NCBI GenBank assembly: GCA_963969345.1
Contig: OZ017769.1
Location: forward strand, 3,782,816 to 3,846,815
Direction: 5' to 3'
Source: Turbatrix aceti
Lineage: Eukaryota > Nematoda > Chromadorea > Rhabditida > Panagrolaimidae
DNA: 64,000 nt
Part shown: positions 39,107 through 49,465 of the stretch, in pieces
How the letters are laid out: every line of letters begins with the position of its first letter
Position numbering within the stretch: position 1 is the stretch's first letter
The notes under the pieces: generated by a model
Seen by the model: only the letters and a program-made list of their open reading frames with translations
Database searches by the model: none
What the model was told of the DNA's origin: nothing
Position numbers and translations under genes: made by a program

Positions 39107-40470
39107 TCAAGACGAAGAAGAGGGTCCCTCGCTAGCGTGCTGGGCCTGTTTTTTGATCATTCTGCCACCGAAAAGGCCGGCAACGGCACCGCCGATGCCT
39201 GCAACCACGCCGAGGACTGCGGAACCGGCTGTCCAGGCAACTGGTCCTCCGACTACGGTAGCACCGACCGCCGCCGCCGCCAGGGGCACCTCAGCGTTCT
39301 TGTACGCGACCGCTTTCTTGAGCTGCTGATTGCCGCGTCTCAATTCTTCGCTTGCTTGTTCGACGTGTTCTTCGATCGAGTCGACCAGGTCGTGTTGGCA
39401 CTGAAAAGGCATAAAGATCCATTATTTGGCTTTTGTTGGGTTAAATTTTGTCGAAATGTTCAAAATCGTAAAAAAGCGTACGCGCTTTTGAGGTCCTACA
39501 GCGAAAATTGAATTTTTCGTTGCAAGACAACCAAGAGCGAATTTTCGTTGGGGGAACATCAAAATTAGTTTTTTTTAACATTTTGACCCAACTCACATGA
39601 ACAAGAGTAGCCAAATCCGTCATGACCTGATTCAGGTCATCGATATCCTGTGACAGCTTTTTGGTCGCCTCGGCGTCCTCCTTGGCCATCTGAGTCCTGA
39701 TCTTGAGGGTCTCCAGCCTCTTCTCCTCCTCGGTGAGGGTCGCCTGCTTGAATTCAGATTCATACTCAGACGCCGTCTGCTGCTGGGGAGCCCCGATACC
39801 CCCATACGTGTCCCGATCGTCAGCAAAGCAGTCAGAGAACATGTTGTTCCCAGAGCCGCTGACTTCCTCAGGCGGGGACGGGAGCGGTTTGTTGATGAGG
39901 CTCGTGATAGCATTGATAATGGCCTGCGTCTGCTGCTGAATCGGCTGGATGCGTCGGTCGAAGGCTTCCATCTCGTCGACGGCCAGTTGCTGTCGTTTCG
40001 CGAGCACCTTTCTGTAGCCTTCGAGGATGACGTCGACGAGGCGTTTTGCCCGATTCTTTTCGAGGGTTAGGTTTTGAATGTCTAGGTTTTTTTCGTACTG
40101 AAAAATAGACAAAATATCATTTTTGGTATTTTTTTAGCGCACTTGACCCAAAAAAACTTTTTTTTTCAAAATTGTGAACAAATATCGTAAAGAAGCGCGT
40201 GCGCACTGGGGTTCTTCAACGAAAATAATTTTTTTTCGTTGCGAGAAAACCGTGTATGCATTTTCGTTGCGGGAGCAAAAATTTTAGATTCTTTGGTGAA
40301 TTTTTGATGATAAACTTTTTTTTTCACCACAAAAAAATTATTTTCACGTCAAAAAAATTTTTACTTACGTCCTGAATTCGATGATAATGTTCCTTGAGTG
40401 AGCGAATTTCGTCCTGCGCCAGTCGCTCGAATTGGTCCAGCACCAGGGATGTTGTGCGCCATTCCGCCAT
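39107..40470 (-). CDS. stx-17: Syntaxin-17, autophagosomal Qa-SNARE, 298 aa
   Basis: Exons 40470-40369, 40097-39597 and 39400-39107 (102, 501 and 294 nt, all phase 0). The SNARE motif runs through LSQDIDDLNQVMTDLATLVH into CQHDLVDSIEEHVEQASEEL, with the central-layer Gln just after the last splice junction. It is followed by two Gly/Ala-rich hydrophobic segments (VPLAAAAVGATVVGGPVAW and AVLGVVAGIGGAVAGLFGG). This glycine-zipper hairpin anchor is distinctive of syntaxin-17 and separates it from single-TM syntaxins. The N-terminal half is helical and charged. Length matches the roughly 300 aa of animal STX17. Known role: fusion of autophagosomes with lysosomes. A GACCTTTCAG acceptor lies 32 bases before the ATG. 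It sits 380 bases downstream of PAXBP1 on the same strand, so co-transcription is possible. Confidence 0.93.
39465..39565. repeat. Dispersed repeat in syntaxin-17 intron 2
   Basis: A roughly 100-base segment beginning CGTAAAAAAGCGTACGCGC and containing two TTTTCGTTG phrases. It aligns in the same orientation with 40185-40285 in the other intron. Confidence 0.65.
40185..40285. repeat. Dispersed repeat in syntaxin-17 intron 1
   Basis: Begins CGTAAAGAAGCGCGTGCGC and contains TTTTTTCGTTGCGAG and TTTTCGTTGCGGGA. It is a clear relative of the segment at 39465-39565. Confidence 0.65.
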
Positions 40471-40501
40471 TTTTGCCCGTAACTGCCGTCCACAGACTAG
40501 T

Positions 40502-40511
40502 CTGAAAGGTC
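40502..40511 (-). promoter_or_regulatory. Likely trans-splice acceptor of syntaxin-17
   Basis: Minus-strand GACCTTTCAG, with no upstream donor paired to it. Upstream on the same strand PAXBP1 ends with a stop at 40851 followed by an AATAAA near 40820, so this could be an operon-type junction. Confidence 0.5.
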
Positions 40512-40850
40512 AAAAGAAGTACACGTGCACCAAAGTTCGCGCCTTGCTCTCACTCAGGCATCGGCATAATATAATGAATGGCTTTGTAAACGAACAAAAG
40601 TATAACCAACTACTCATTATTATGTTGAATTCGGAACAAAAAACCACGCATTATTATTATTTTTTAAATTTTTAGGTACAAAATATTTTTTTTTCGCGTC
40701 AAAAGTCATCATTTCTTTTTTTTTTGACATTTTTTGTTCAAAAATCGTAAAAAAGTATCCAAGAGGACTTCGAACCTCTTTTTTTTCCATTTTCATCGTT
40801 TCCAACGCGTTTGTTTGTTTATTCAACATCCAAAAAACAACAAAAACATG

Positions 40851-43800
40851 TTAGGCACCGGCTTGTTTGATAAATCTGAGCATCGCCTTGACCGCCGGTG
40901 CCGAAGCCTCGCTGCCGGTTTCCTGGGCGTCTATCACCTGCCTTAGCGTGACCACCAGCGGCCCAAAATCCGTCTGGACCGGTGCAGTCTTTAAACTCAG
41001 CCAGTCCTCTGGGATCTCGGCAACAAGGGCCGCGCACTGGTCAAGCGTCTTCCGGGAGGTCTTTGGCGACATTCTGAGTGCCAAAACAATGCTCCGATTG
41101 ACAACTGCGTCGACGACGAGTTCCCGGATGACGGACGGTGCCAGGAGGGTGGAGAAGCACTTTACGACCTGGATGAGCTTGATTTGGGTCCAATACCTTC
41201 TCGAGAGGAAAGCGTGGCATCCGGTTGACGTGTTTTGAATCGCGCTGAAAAAAAAGACACCATAATCAAATTTTTATGGAAAATAGTTAGCTTACTCCTC
41301 GCCCAGCAGGGGCACAAAGCTGTCATCTGCGATTGTGGATTTGAGTTTTTCGTAGACGGCTGTGAGAAACGCTTTGACTTCCTTGGCCTCAGAATTGACG
41401 GTGGGGTATTCGTCGACGAGGATGCCAAAGAAATAGGAGAGATTCCGGCTCTGAGACAGGGAGTAGGGGTCCCAGCGGGTTTTTACCATTTCTGAAAAAA
41501 ATGTTGCAAAAAATGAAATTCGGTTCAGGACCAAAATGGGCTAAAAAAGTTCAAAATTTTCTGAAAACACATTTTTTGGTCCTTCACGGTAATTAAGCAA
41601 AAAAACAGTTTTGGGATGCTCTTGGAACGAAAAATTTGTCGTAAAACAAAAAAAAATCTAATTCAGAAAAAAAAGCGATTTGCAACTGTAAACATTATAT
41701 TTTTTTTCTACGGTAAAAAAATAACATCAAAGGTATATATAAATTAGGTTTTACCACGAAAATTAGCTTTGAAAGTAAAAATCAGTTTTTTTTTCGAAAA
41801 AATGTCCAAACATAAAATTTCAGACACTTTTTTTTATATTTTTTTGTATCATTTTTCCCACCCCAAAGAAAATCCAAAAAACTCACTAGTAAGCCTCGGC
41901 ACAATAAGCTTCAAAACCAGCGCCGGAATGAGGTCAACGACGGGTTTGTACTCCAGATCAAATCCCACGCGATCAGTTCCCATCCTGAGCAGCGCCTGGT
42001 ACCACCCGTAGAGCTGCAACGGCTTCGACGCGTCCTTCAGCGGATTCCAATCGAGCATTTCCACCCGGACGTAGACCGAAATGAGCTTTGGCAGACACAG
42101 TGGAACAAATGCCGCCTCAAAGGACCCCGAATCGACCATAATCCAGTCTACAAAGTGCCCCAGCACCCGATCGAGGTCGGCAAAGTCCTCATCAGCGTCG
42201 GAGAACATGGTCGCAGCCGCCTCGAGGCCATCAGCGACGGTGGTGGTGTACTCGTTGAGCCGGGAGTTGGCTTCTTCTTCGTCGGAGGAGAGACCGTCGT
42301 GGTGCTGCGCCTGGACACCGGCTCTCTCGCGCTGGATTCGCCGGTACGTTCGTCGACCCGTTCGATCGGTGGTCCTCTGCGTCGTTTCGGGAGTCGCCTG
42401 CCATGGAAGGCCGGCCGATGCGGAGTAGCACTGGTCGTACTCGTCCTGGACGTCGGCGCGGCGCCGTTTGACCAGGCGGTCGGTTCGAGCGGCCCACATG
42501 GACGATATTCGGTCTTCTACTGCGTTGACTGTTGTTACCTGAAAAGGATTTGAGGTTATTTTCTTCAATGTGAGATAAATGACATAAAATAGAGCCAAAA
42601 TAGGCTCTAGCTCTGTTTTTGAACTCGCAGACCAGCGTTTAGGATTTTTTTGGGTAAAAAACGAAAAAAAAAACGCAAAAAAAATTTTTTTCCAATTTTT
42701 TAAATTAAAACAGGAACGCCCAAAACATTTTGTAAAACGAAATCAAACCATTTTTTGAACTCATAGAAGGCTTTTTGGCCTTCAAAAATAAAAAAGATGC
42801 CCCAAATAAGAAAAAAAATGTTGTAATTTTTTTTTTGATTTTGGGCCAAAAAATATTTGTTTTATAAAAAAAGACGATTACGGCATCTTTTTTACCGATT
42901 TGCTTTTAGGGCAGGCCTCAGAAAATGAAAATTGCCCCTATTTTTTCATAACTTTGTTTTTCATGAAAAACATTTCCGGTATTTTTTCTATGAATTTTAG
43001 GCCCAAACCCAAAGTGAGGTAAAAAAGCCACAAACCTTCTCGTTGAGACAATCCAGCAAATCCCTCACATATATCCGCATTTTCTGGTAGAACGCGTATC
43101 TCTCGCGCATCGGAGGATAATCGTGCTCGATCTTGGCCATGAATTCCTCGTTTTCCTTGATAATGCCTTCCTTTCGCTGCAAATCGAGCTGCTGGACTGC
43201 CAGGAACTGTTCCTTGTCCTCGGCCCGGTGCTTGAGTTTCGCCACGATTTCGTCGAGGGACGCAATTGAGCATGACGGCACGTTGAAGCCTAAAAAAGCG
43301 TTTTACACAGATAAAAACAGTTTTTAGGTCCCAAAAAATTACCCTTGGTAGGCTGATCGACAATCTCGATATCCATATCCTCGTCCAGAATTATGACCTC
43401 ATCGGGTTCAGAAGGCGGTTTTACGTTATCCGTAGCGTAATTTTCCTGTCTGAGTTGCTTGACGCGAAGTTTGCTGACTCCCTTCCTGATCTGGTGTCTT
43501 TCCCAAGCCGCAAATTCCTCATCCGACTCCGCAGCCCGGCGTTTGGCCTCTTCATCGGGGTCGTCGGAGGCTCCGGAGCCGTCTTCCTCCTCGGCACTCG
43601 ACCCGGCGTTGCCTCTCTCGACCCGGAGAAATTCCTCCTGCTCCCGGAATCTTCTTTCTTCCTCGGATTCCAGCAGGGCTTTGGCCGAATAAAACCGACC
43701 ACCACTGTCGATGTCGCCTTCCTCGTTTTCAGAAAGATCGTTATCGTCGTCTTCGCGAACGAGTCTTTGCCTCAGGCCGCCTTCCGGGATGGTAGAAATA

Positions 43801-44496
43801 AAGTGGCCTTCCTCCCCGGCAGGCTTAGACTTGGCCTGACCGATTCGGAGTTGCTCCCGTCGTTTCCGGGCGGCATAAACGGTCTGGGCGTCGGGAATGC
43901 CCTCGAAGCCGTCAAATTGTGTCCTGATTTCTGCGTCGCGGCGAATCGCTTCTAGCAGCTCTGGATCTGCTTGTACCTAGAAAAAACAACATTTTCAACG
44001 TTTTTATAAGCCAAAAAACGAAAAATAACCTCATTTGACTCGTCCAGGACGACGACAGATTTGACAGAGGTTTTCACCTTCACCTGGGCTTCCTCCCGCT
44101 TCGCCGCCTCGTCGACCGCTTTCTGCCTCTCCTCCAGCTCACGTTGCCTCCGCGCCATGCGTTCCCGCTTCTTCTGGGACGGTTTTTTGATTTTGAACTC
44201 TTCGACATCGTTTCCTGGAAAAAAAGAGAATTTTTACCGCTAAACCCCTAAAAAAACCCACCTTCATCCTGATCAAAGCTCAGCAGTACCGGTGGCTTCG
44301 GACCAGCTGCCGGTTTGTTTCCCGGTGGCTCAGGAGCTTCTTCTTCGTCGCTGGAAGCCAGGGTAATCACGGGAGCAGCTGGAGTTTCTGGAGTCTCCGC
44401 AACCGGTGCCGCAGGCTTCGGACCATCTTCATCGGTGTCTGAGTCGAGTCTTCGGCGCTGCCGAATGTTAGACTTGACTTTTGGCTTGCGAAACAT
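40851..44496 (-). CDS. paxbp1: PAXBP1/GCFC family protein, 849 aa
   Basis: Seven exons join in frame: 44496-44262, 44214-44030, 43976-43343, 43289-43036, 42538-41887, 41491-41296 and 41244-40851 (2,550 nt). The start MFRKPKVKSNIRQRRR matches the family opening. Then come acidic Ser/Asp-Glu stretches, IPDAQTVYAARKRREQLR, RQRLVREDDDND, WERHQIRKGV, the helical RYAFYQKMRIYVRDLLDCLNEK and a GLSSDDEE acidic loop. The GCF C-terminal domain (DWIMVDSGSFEAAFVPLCLPKL, then LDWNPL) follows. Family knowledge: PAXBP1 links PAX3/7 to histone methylation in vertebrates, and GCFC proteins also associate with the spliceosome; in a worm the latter role is more likely. Nuclear, with no membrane segments. It lies between an unknown gene and syntaxin-17 on the same strand with gaps of 250 and 380 bases. 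Confidence 0.92.
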
Positions 44497-44746
44497 GACG
44501 TCTGGATGGATATACGTTGGTTACGTTATCCGATAGAATTTTTGCCGCGTAGAAAATGGAAAAAAATAAAAGCGTTAGCTGTTGAGGACACAACGCCAAG
44601 AACTCTAATGTTGTGCAAACGTTTGAAATTTTTTTTGGAGGTAAATTGCAGACTGGAGTTCTTATAAGCATAAATGCGTTATTTTATTTGTGTTCATTCA
44701 AAATTATACATCACAAACGTAATAATAATCAAGCAAGTAAGCAGTA

Positions 44747-45750
44747 TCAATCAAAATACATGGGCGCGCGTAGGCCTAATGTCCGGTTACGTACAAAGTG
44801 TCGTAAGTTCTGAACTTCCTGATCCTGAGGATGACGCATCTGTATTTCAGTGTAAACGGTCTGTCGACTGACAAGGTAGCTGTGTCGACTATAGTAACTG
44901 TATGTGTATCCCGGTGTTGAGTGGTGCGAGGGGGTGGGTACTGAGCTGGATTGTCGCTGAGCTTCGACTGAGGTTTCGGCTTCGACTTCGGTTTCGACAT
45001 CGTCTTCGTCTTCTGCTGGAGCTTCCGTCGAGGTCAGGGCTTCTTCAACTGTCGGTTGTGCCTTGGCAACGGTTTCTTCTGCTTCAGGAGTTGCTTCGAC
45101 GTCGACGGGAACTGATTTTCGCACTTCCTCTGTTCGCCAGTGGCTAATGAAAACTCGGCGAGGAAGTTGACGTTTTTGAAGGTGGTAGTTGTTCCAGATA
45201 CTTTTGGCCTAAAATGTTTTTGTCAATTTTTTTGAAGAATTTTGGCGATAAATTCAAACCGCGGATAAAATAGTCAGGACGCCGATTGCTACCGCTGCAT
45301 CTTGCCAGCCGTTGAAGAAAAGCCATTTTGTGAGTCTGAAAGTTGAAAAAAGCGTAAACAAAATTTTTTTAGCTGTCAAACCCAAAATTTTCAAAAAGCA
45401 CGTTTTTTTACGAAAATTAATGAAAAGACAAAATTTTGAAAAGAAATTTAGGATTACAAAATTCTAAATTTTCAAAACACATTTTTTTGTTGCAAAAATC
45501 ACTGAAATTGGAAAAAATTGTTATTGATTTTTTTTTGATTACGAAACCCCAATTTTTTTAACCCCGAAAAAATCAATAATTCTCATTGAAATTTTGTTTA
45601 TCAAAAAAAATTATACAAAAACACTCACGCGGTCCCGGTAGTGATAGCTACAAGACGCTCATCACGCGGAAGCTCAGCAACGCGATTGACGGCAGAAAAA
45701 TCGTAATCCAAGAAAGCCTCGATGCCTAGAGGACGACTGGTAGCGTTCAT
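44747..45750 (-). CDS. Unrecognised single-TM protein, 219 aa
   Basis: Exons 45750-45629, 45335-45260 and 45208-44747 (122, 76 and 462 nt) join in frame with standard borders. Residues about 45-66 give one short hydrophobic stretch (DAAVAIGVLTILSA) that may span a membrane. Next is a basic segment (HLQKRQLPRRVFISHWR), then a long Glu/Ala/Thr-rich acidic region (residues about 95-145) of low complexity. The tail is Tyr/Ser/Arg-rich (TYSYYSRHSYLVSRQ). I do not recognise the family. The hydrophobic-then-basic order suggests an organelle or ER membrane protein with a disordered tail, but that is a guess. It is the first gene of three closely spaced minus-strand genes (with PAXBP1 and syntaxin-17). 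An AATAAA lies about 60-70 bases after its stop. Confidence 0.7.
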
Positions 45751-46844
45751 TTTCAGCTGCCGATGAGAAATGTATGTTTACGGGGAAAAGTGAGAACTTC
45801 CGAATAACGATAGGTGACCTTTATCGCGTGCAACACGACTCCTTTTAACTTTTTTTTTCTCACAAAAAAACTGACTGAGCCTCTTGTTGCGTCCGTGTTT
45901 TGATAATCGGTGATTATTCTGCTGTAGTTTTTTTTAAACCCGTGTTGTTGCCAAATAGAGCATAGAACCGGGAAACATCCTCGTTTGCAAACGCCTACAT
46001 ACAACGATGATGACGGTATCCAGTTGTGAGGGCGAAACTGTGGTTGTGGTGGGTGAAGTGAGTCATGCTGGATTCGTTCGTGGTTCACGTGGGAGAAAAG
46101 TGAAGCATACCACTTTTGAGTGGTTTGTTCTGTTCTGTACAGGGTTGCGAAGATGGGATTCCCCGGGAGATTCCTTTTTTTTTTTTTTTTTTAATTTTTC
46201 GGTAACTTTGAATTAATAATGATGTATTTTCATATTTTTACAAACCGCTCTAAAAAAAATACCTGAAAGAAACCGTGACCTCGGAGTGGTACAGAATTCT
46301 TCTCATGGGTCCAGGCAATCGCAGTAACAACTAATGTTCTCGAAAAGAGTGAATGAAATAGAATAACATGCAATCGAATTGACCTCAATCTTTGTTTCGT
46401 TCTGAAAACACTCACTATTCCCTGCCTCAAGAATCACGCAAGATATCGCACGCCGGATAAAAAATATTTCCTAAACCGGTATGAGTATGCTTTCTTGTAG
46501 CATTTCTATGAAATAGTGCCAAAGCTTTGAGATTCACGACGGCTTCAAATCTGAATTCTACTGCCAGTCTACTAAATTCAAATGACTCGCTTTTGTGGAA
46601 ACGGTTCATTTTGTATTTTAAAAACGTTTCGTTATTTTTCCAAATATCTGTTTTTAGAATCTTTATGATGAACAATGTTGTTTGCTATAGTACTCGCTTA
46701 TTACAAGATTAGTACCCATATTTCGAGTAGCATTTTGTTTTTAACAAACAGTACATCAGAAACTTTTTTTCAAGGGTTCGTGACCTGACTCGGATCCGGG
46801 TTCGAGTCGGGTATCCGCCCTGGTCATCAAAGTCCATACAATAG
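45751..46844. other. Intergenic spacer with repeat fragment
   Basis: About 1.1 kb without a recognisable exon. At 46138-46185 it holds the left end (CAGGGTTGCGAAGATGGGATTC...) of the same element seen complete at 56877-57192, here cut short at a 19-base T-run. GGATCCGGGTTCGAGTCGGG at 46793-46812 resembles the GGGTACCCG-rich element at 48738. Confidence 0.55.
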
Positions 46845-49465
46845 TTACGCCTTACAGTAGGGAAGCTTATTTGGTTTCGTATGCTGAACATTGTGCGGAA
46901 GCGAACAAGGAATTTCAGCGGGTGGCTGGAAGCTGTATTTTGAATTGGCTTTTGCACAAACGGCTTCTGGAGTCTGAAAAATTGGCACATTTTTTTTGTT
47001 TTTGTATAATAAACATACAGAACCGGGCACATAAGGGACGTACTGAACGCAACTCGTGTTCATTGTAACCCTACCATTGTACGAATCAGGATAAGTGCCT
47101 GGCGGACAGGAAAACCAGATTGGGATGGAACATAAGACTTTGCCTTGAAACACCGGATCATGCAAGTCAAGGTTATCGGTTTTGCCGTCAAACAGCATAC
47201 CAATGTATTGATCTGGCCACATGCCAGTAGTCACTTCTAGAGGCGCAGGAAGCTTGGTGCCGTCAACATTTTTGTAATGCTTTATGTTGTAGGGAAGCGG
47301 ACAAGGAATGCTTACGCCAATCACGGTATACTCAGCGGGATTCACAATTGTCTCTGAAAGAAGAAAAATTCACAGGGATGGCTACATATTGAGACTCACT
47401 CATGTATTCGCGTTCTTCAATCGAGCCGATGGTGGCAGGAATCGCGTCAGAATTTAGAGAGCGACAAGCATTGATGAGGTCGCAGCGTTCAATTTTAAAA
47501 GGCACCGTATAGGTTTTATAGCATTTTCCAATTCCGTTGATTTCGTGGTAACTATAAGAGTGGTCAGGACAAGGAGTAGGCGCTGTTACATTGATCACCG
47601 TAATAGCGCATAAAACAATTTTGCTTTGTTGTCTCAATGAAAGGTCGTCTATTAAATTATGTGTTATCATGCCGAGGTACTCATCACCTTGCATATTATT
47701 TAATAGTTCCAGTGCGCCTTCTGGAAGCGGAGTGCCGTCTATATTCACAAAACTGTTCTTGTCATACTTTTGTCCACACGGAATGTGGAAACCAATAAGA
47801 ATAAACGTAAGATAATCCGCATGTGTCTCTAGAAAAACAAGTTATCAAAATGTATTACAAATTTTTATAATTTCTTTGAAAAACAGAAACGTAAATCTGT
47901 ACGGTTTTTTCACCCGTTTTTACTCGGGTTGGCGGCATAAAAAAAATTCGAAACCAGGATGAATTGTTTTTTGTTAAGCTCTATCGTATTTTTCCAACAA
48001 CCGCGCAAATTGGGTATCAGACATAGTGTTTATCTGATACCGTTTTTTTGATATCATGATCTGATCTGATACTTAAAAAAAGTATCATGATCTGATACTG
48101 ATATCAGGTTGAAGGAAAAAAAACGTGCCTGACTGATAGTAACCTGATATCAGGCTGATATCATGATATCAGTCTGATGTCGTGATATCTGTCTGATATG
48201 AAAAAAATCCCATAAAAAATCTCAAATTCAATTTCATTTGAATAAATAACATGCAATGTCGTCGTTTACAAAAACTAGTAAAAAAAGTGAATCTTCAAAA
48301 TCTCTCAAGAGAATTTCTCCGGAGAATATCCGGAGATTCTTACGGGTAAAAAAAATTTCGCAGAAGATTTCAGTGTTCAAAAATAAAAAATAACGAAAAA
48401 AATGACGGTAAAACCTAGTTTTTATACTCCGGAGATTTTTTCACGGATTGTAATCTCTCCCGAAATTTTGCCACACTGCTTTAAACCCGCTTTTTGTTGT
48501 TGCTTCCGTTTTTTTGATCGAGATATCAGTATCATGATACTTTTTTCTGAGATCATGATACTGACTGATATTGATTTTTGCTATCATGATATCATGTTGA
48601 CCTTTCAAAATTCTTGCCTGACTGATACTGATCTGATATCAGTATCAGTATCAGACCCTGATATCAGGCTAAACCTGATATCAGATAAACACTAATCAGA
48701 CAAGCGCTTATATACAGAGTTGGAGTGAGCTATGCTAATCAGTGCTGTCGGGTACCCGATCCGGACCCGGACCCGAAACTTTCGGGTACCCGACCCGAAA
48801 TTCCGGGTATTTCGGGTCGGGTCCAAGTTCGGGTCGGGTTTCGGGTCGGGTACCCGACAGCACTGATTATTGTCCTAATGTCGCTGGTCTAATTACGACA
48901 ATAATCTGTGATTTCATCTGGATAATCTGTGATCTGATTTGATCTATTGTCTGATCTGATCTGAAAAGTGATCTGATCTGCCATCTCTGGAGCCAAGCAA
49001 CGAACGAAAAGCAGAAAAACCAGAAAGCATTGCTTCACAAAAAAGTCAGATGCTCTTTGAGAAAAAGTAAATACACCAAACAATTTCTCGTGCCAAAATA
49101 CCCCTTTATACCAAATACAGAAGAATAGAAATTAAATCTCTTCTGGTGTCGGAGACGGAGGGAGCCAAGGACGGGGAAAATTTCCCCGAGTTTAACACCC
49201 TGTTGAAAAAAATCTTACTCAAGTAGTCGCGTTCTTTAATTGAGTTTATAGTTGCAGGAATGGCCTTAGGATGCAAAGGACGACAGTAGTCGATGACCTT
49301 ACATTGGTCAGTTATGTCTGCCGCGTCATAAAGTTTGTAGCATCTTCCTAATCTATTCGGGCCGTTATGAAATTCTTTGTAGGTGTAGGTGCCATCGGGG
49401 CATTTGTTAGATGCCGTTTGAGCGGCGATGCCAATAAGGAACAAGAGTGAGAGCTGATAATGCAT
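46845..49465 (-). CDS. Secreted protein of repeated C-type-lectin-like units, 379 aa
   Basis: Exons 49465-49219, 47828-47400, 47353-47019 and 46973-46845 (247, 429, 335 and 129 nt) close in frame. Residues 1-18 are a signal peptide (QLSLLFLIGIAAQTAS). The body repeats a degenerate CTLD: an N half with CPDGTYTY...GRCYK...PATINSIKERDYL, and a C half with an ILIG core, DGTPL, YLGMI and IVLC. Unit 1 spans exons 1-2 and unit 2 spans exons 2-3; a third is partial (CPPGTYPDSYN onward). Both mid-domain introns are phase 1 at the same spot, after the SI-E-R/E-x-Y segment. Usual Ca-binding EPN/QPD triplets are absent, so sugar binding by the classical route is unlikely. Nematode CTLD proteins are often secreted and immune-related; that role is inference. 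The 1.39-kb first intron contains two foldback elements. The final intron is only 45 nt and readable through. Confidence 0.75.
48026..48692. mobile_element. TA-flanked foldback element rich in GATATC, 667 bp
   Basis: Ends are inverted: GTGTTTATCTGATAC on the left and a GATATCAGATAAACAC end on the right, flanked by TA on each side (48024-48025 and 48693-48694). Subterminal regions are dense in GATATCATGATATC and CTGATATCAG palindromes. There is no transposase frame, so it is a non-autonomous MITE. TA duplication fits Tc1/mariner mobilisation. It lies inside intron 1 of the lectin-like gene. Confidence 0.7.
48738..48867. mobile_element. TA-flanked MITE with CGGGTACCCG motifs, 130 bp
   Basis: Inverted ends ATCAGTGCTGTCGGGTACCC and GGGTACCCGACAGCACTGAT are perfect over 20 bases and flanked by TA at 48736-48737 and 48868-48869. 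The interior is GC-rich runs of GGGTCGGG and CCCGGACCC. Same intron as the preceding element. Confidence 0.8.

Noticed and set aside
42081..42553. Plus-strand open frames of 115 and 132 codons
   Set aside because: Antisense to the PAXBP1 exon 42538-41887.
46780..46830. GGGTTCGAGTCGG resembling a tRNA B-box
   Set aside because: No A-box or stems, and it fits better as a relative of the CGGGTACCCG element at 48738.
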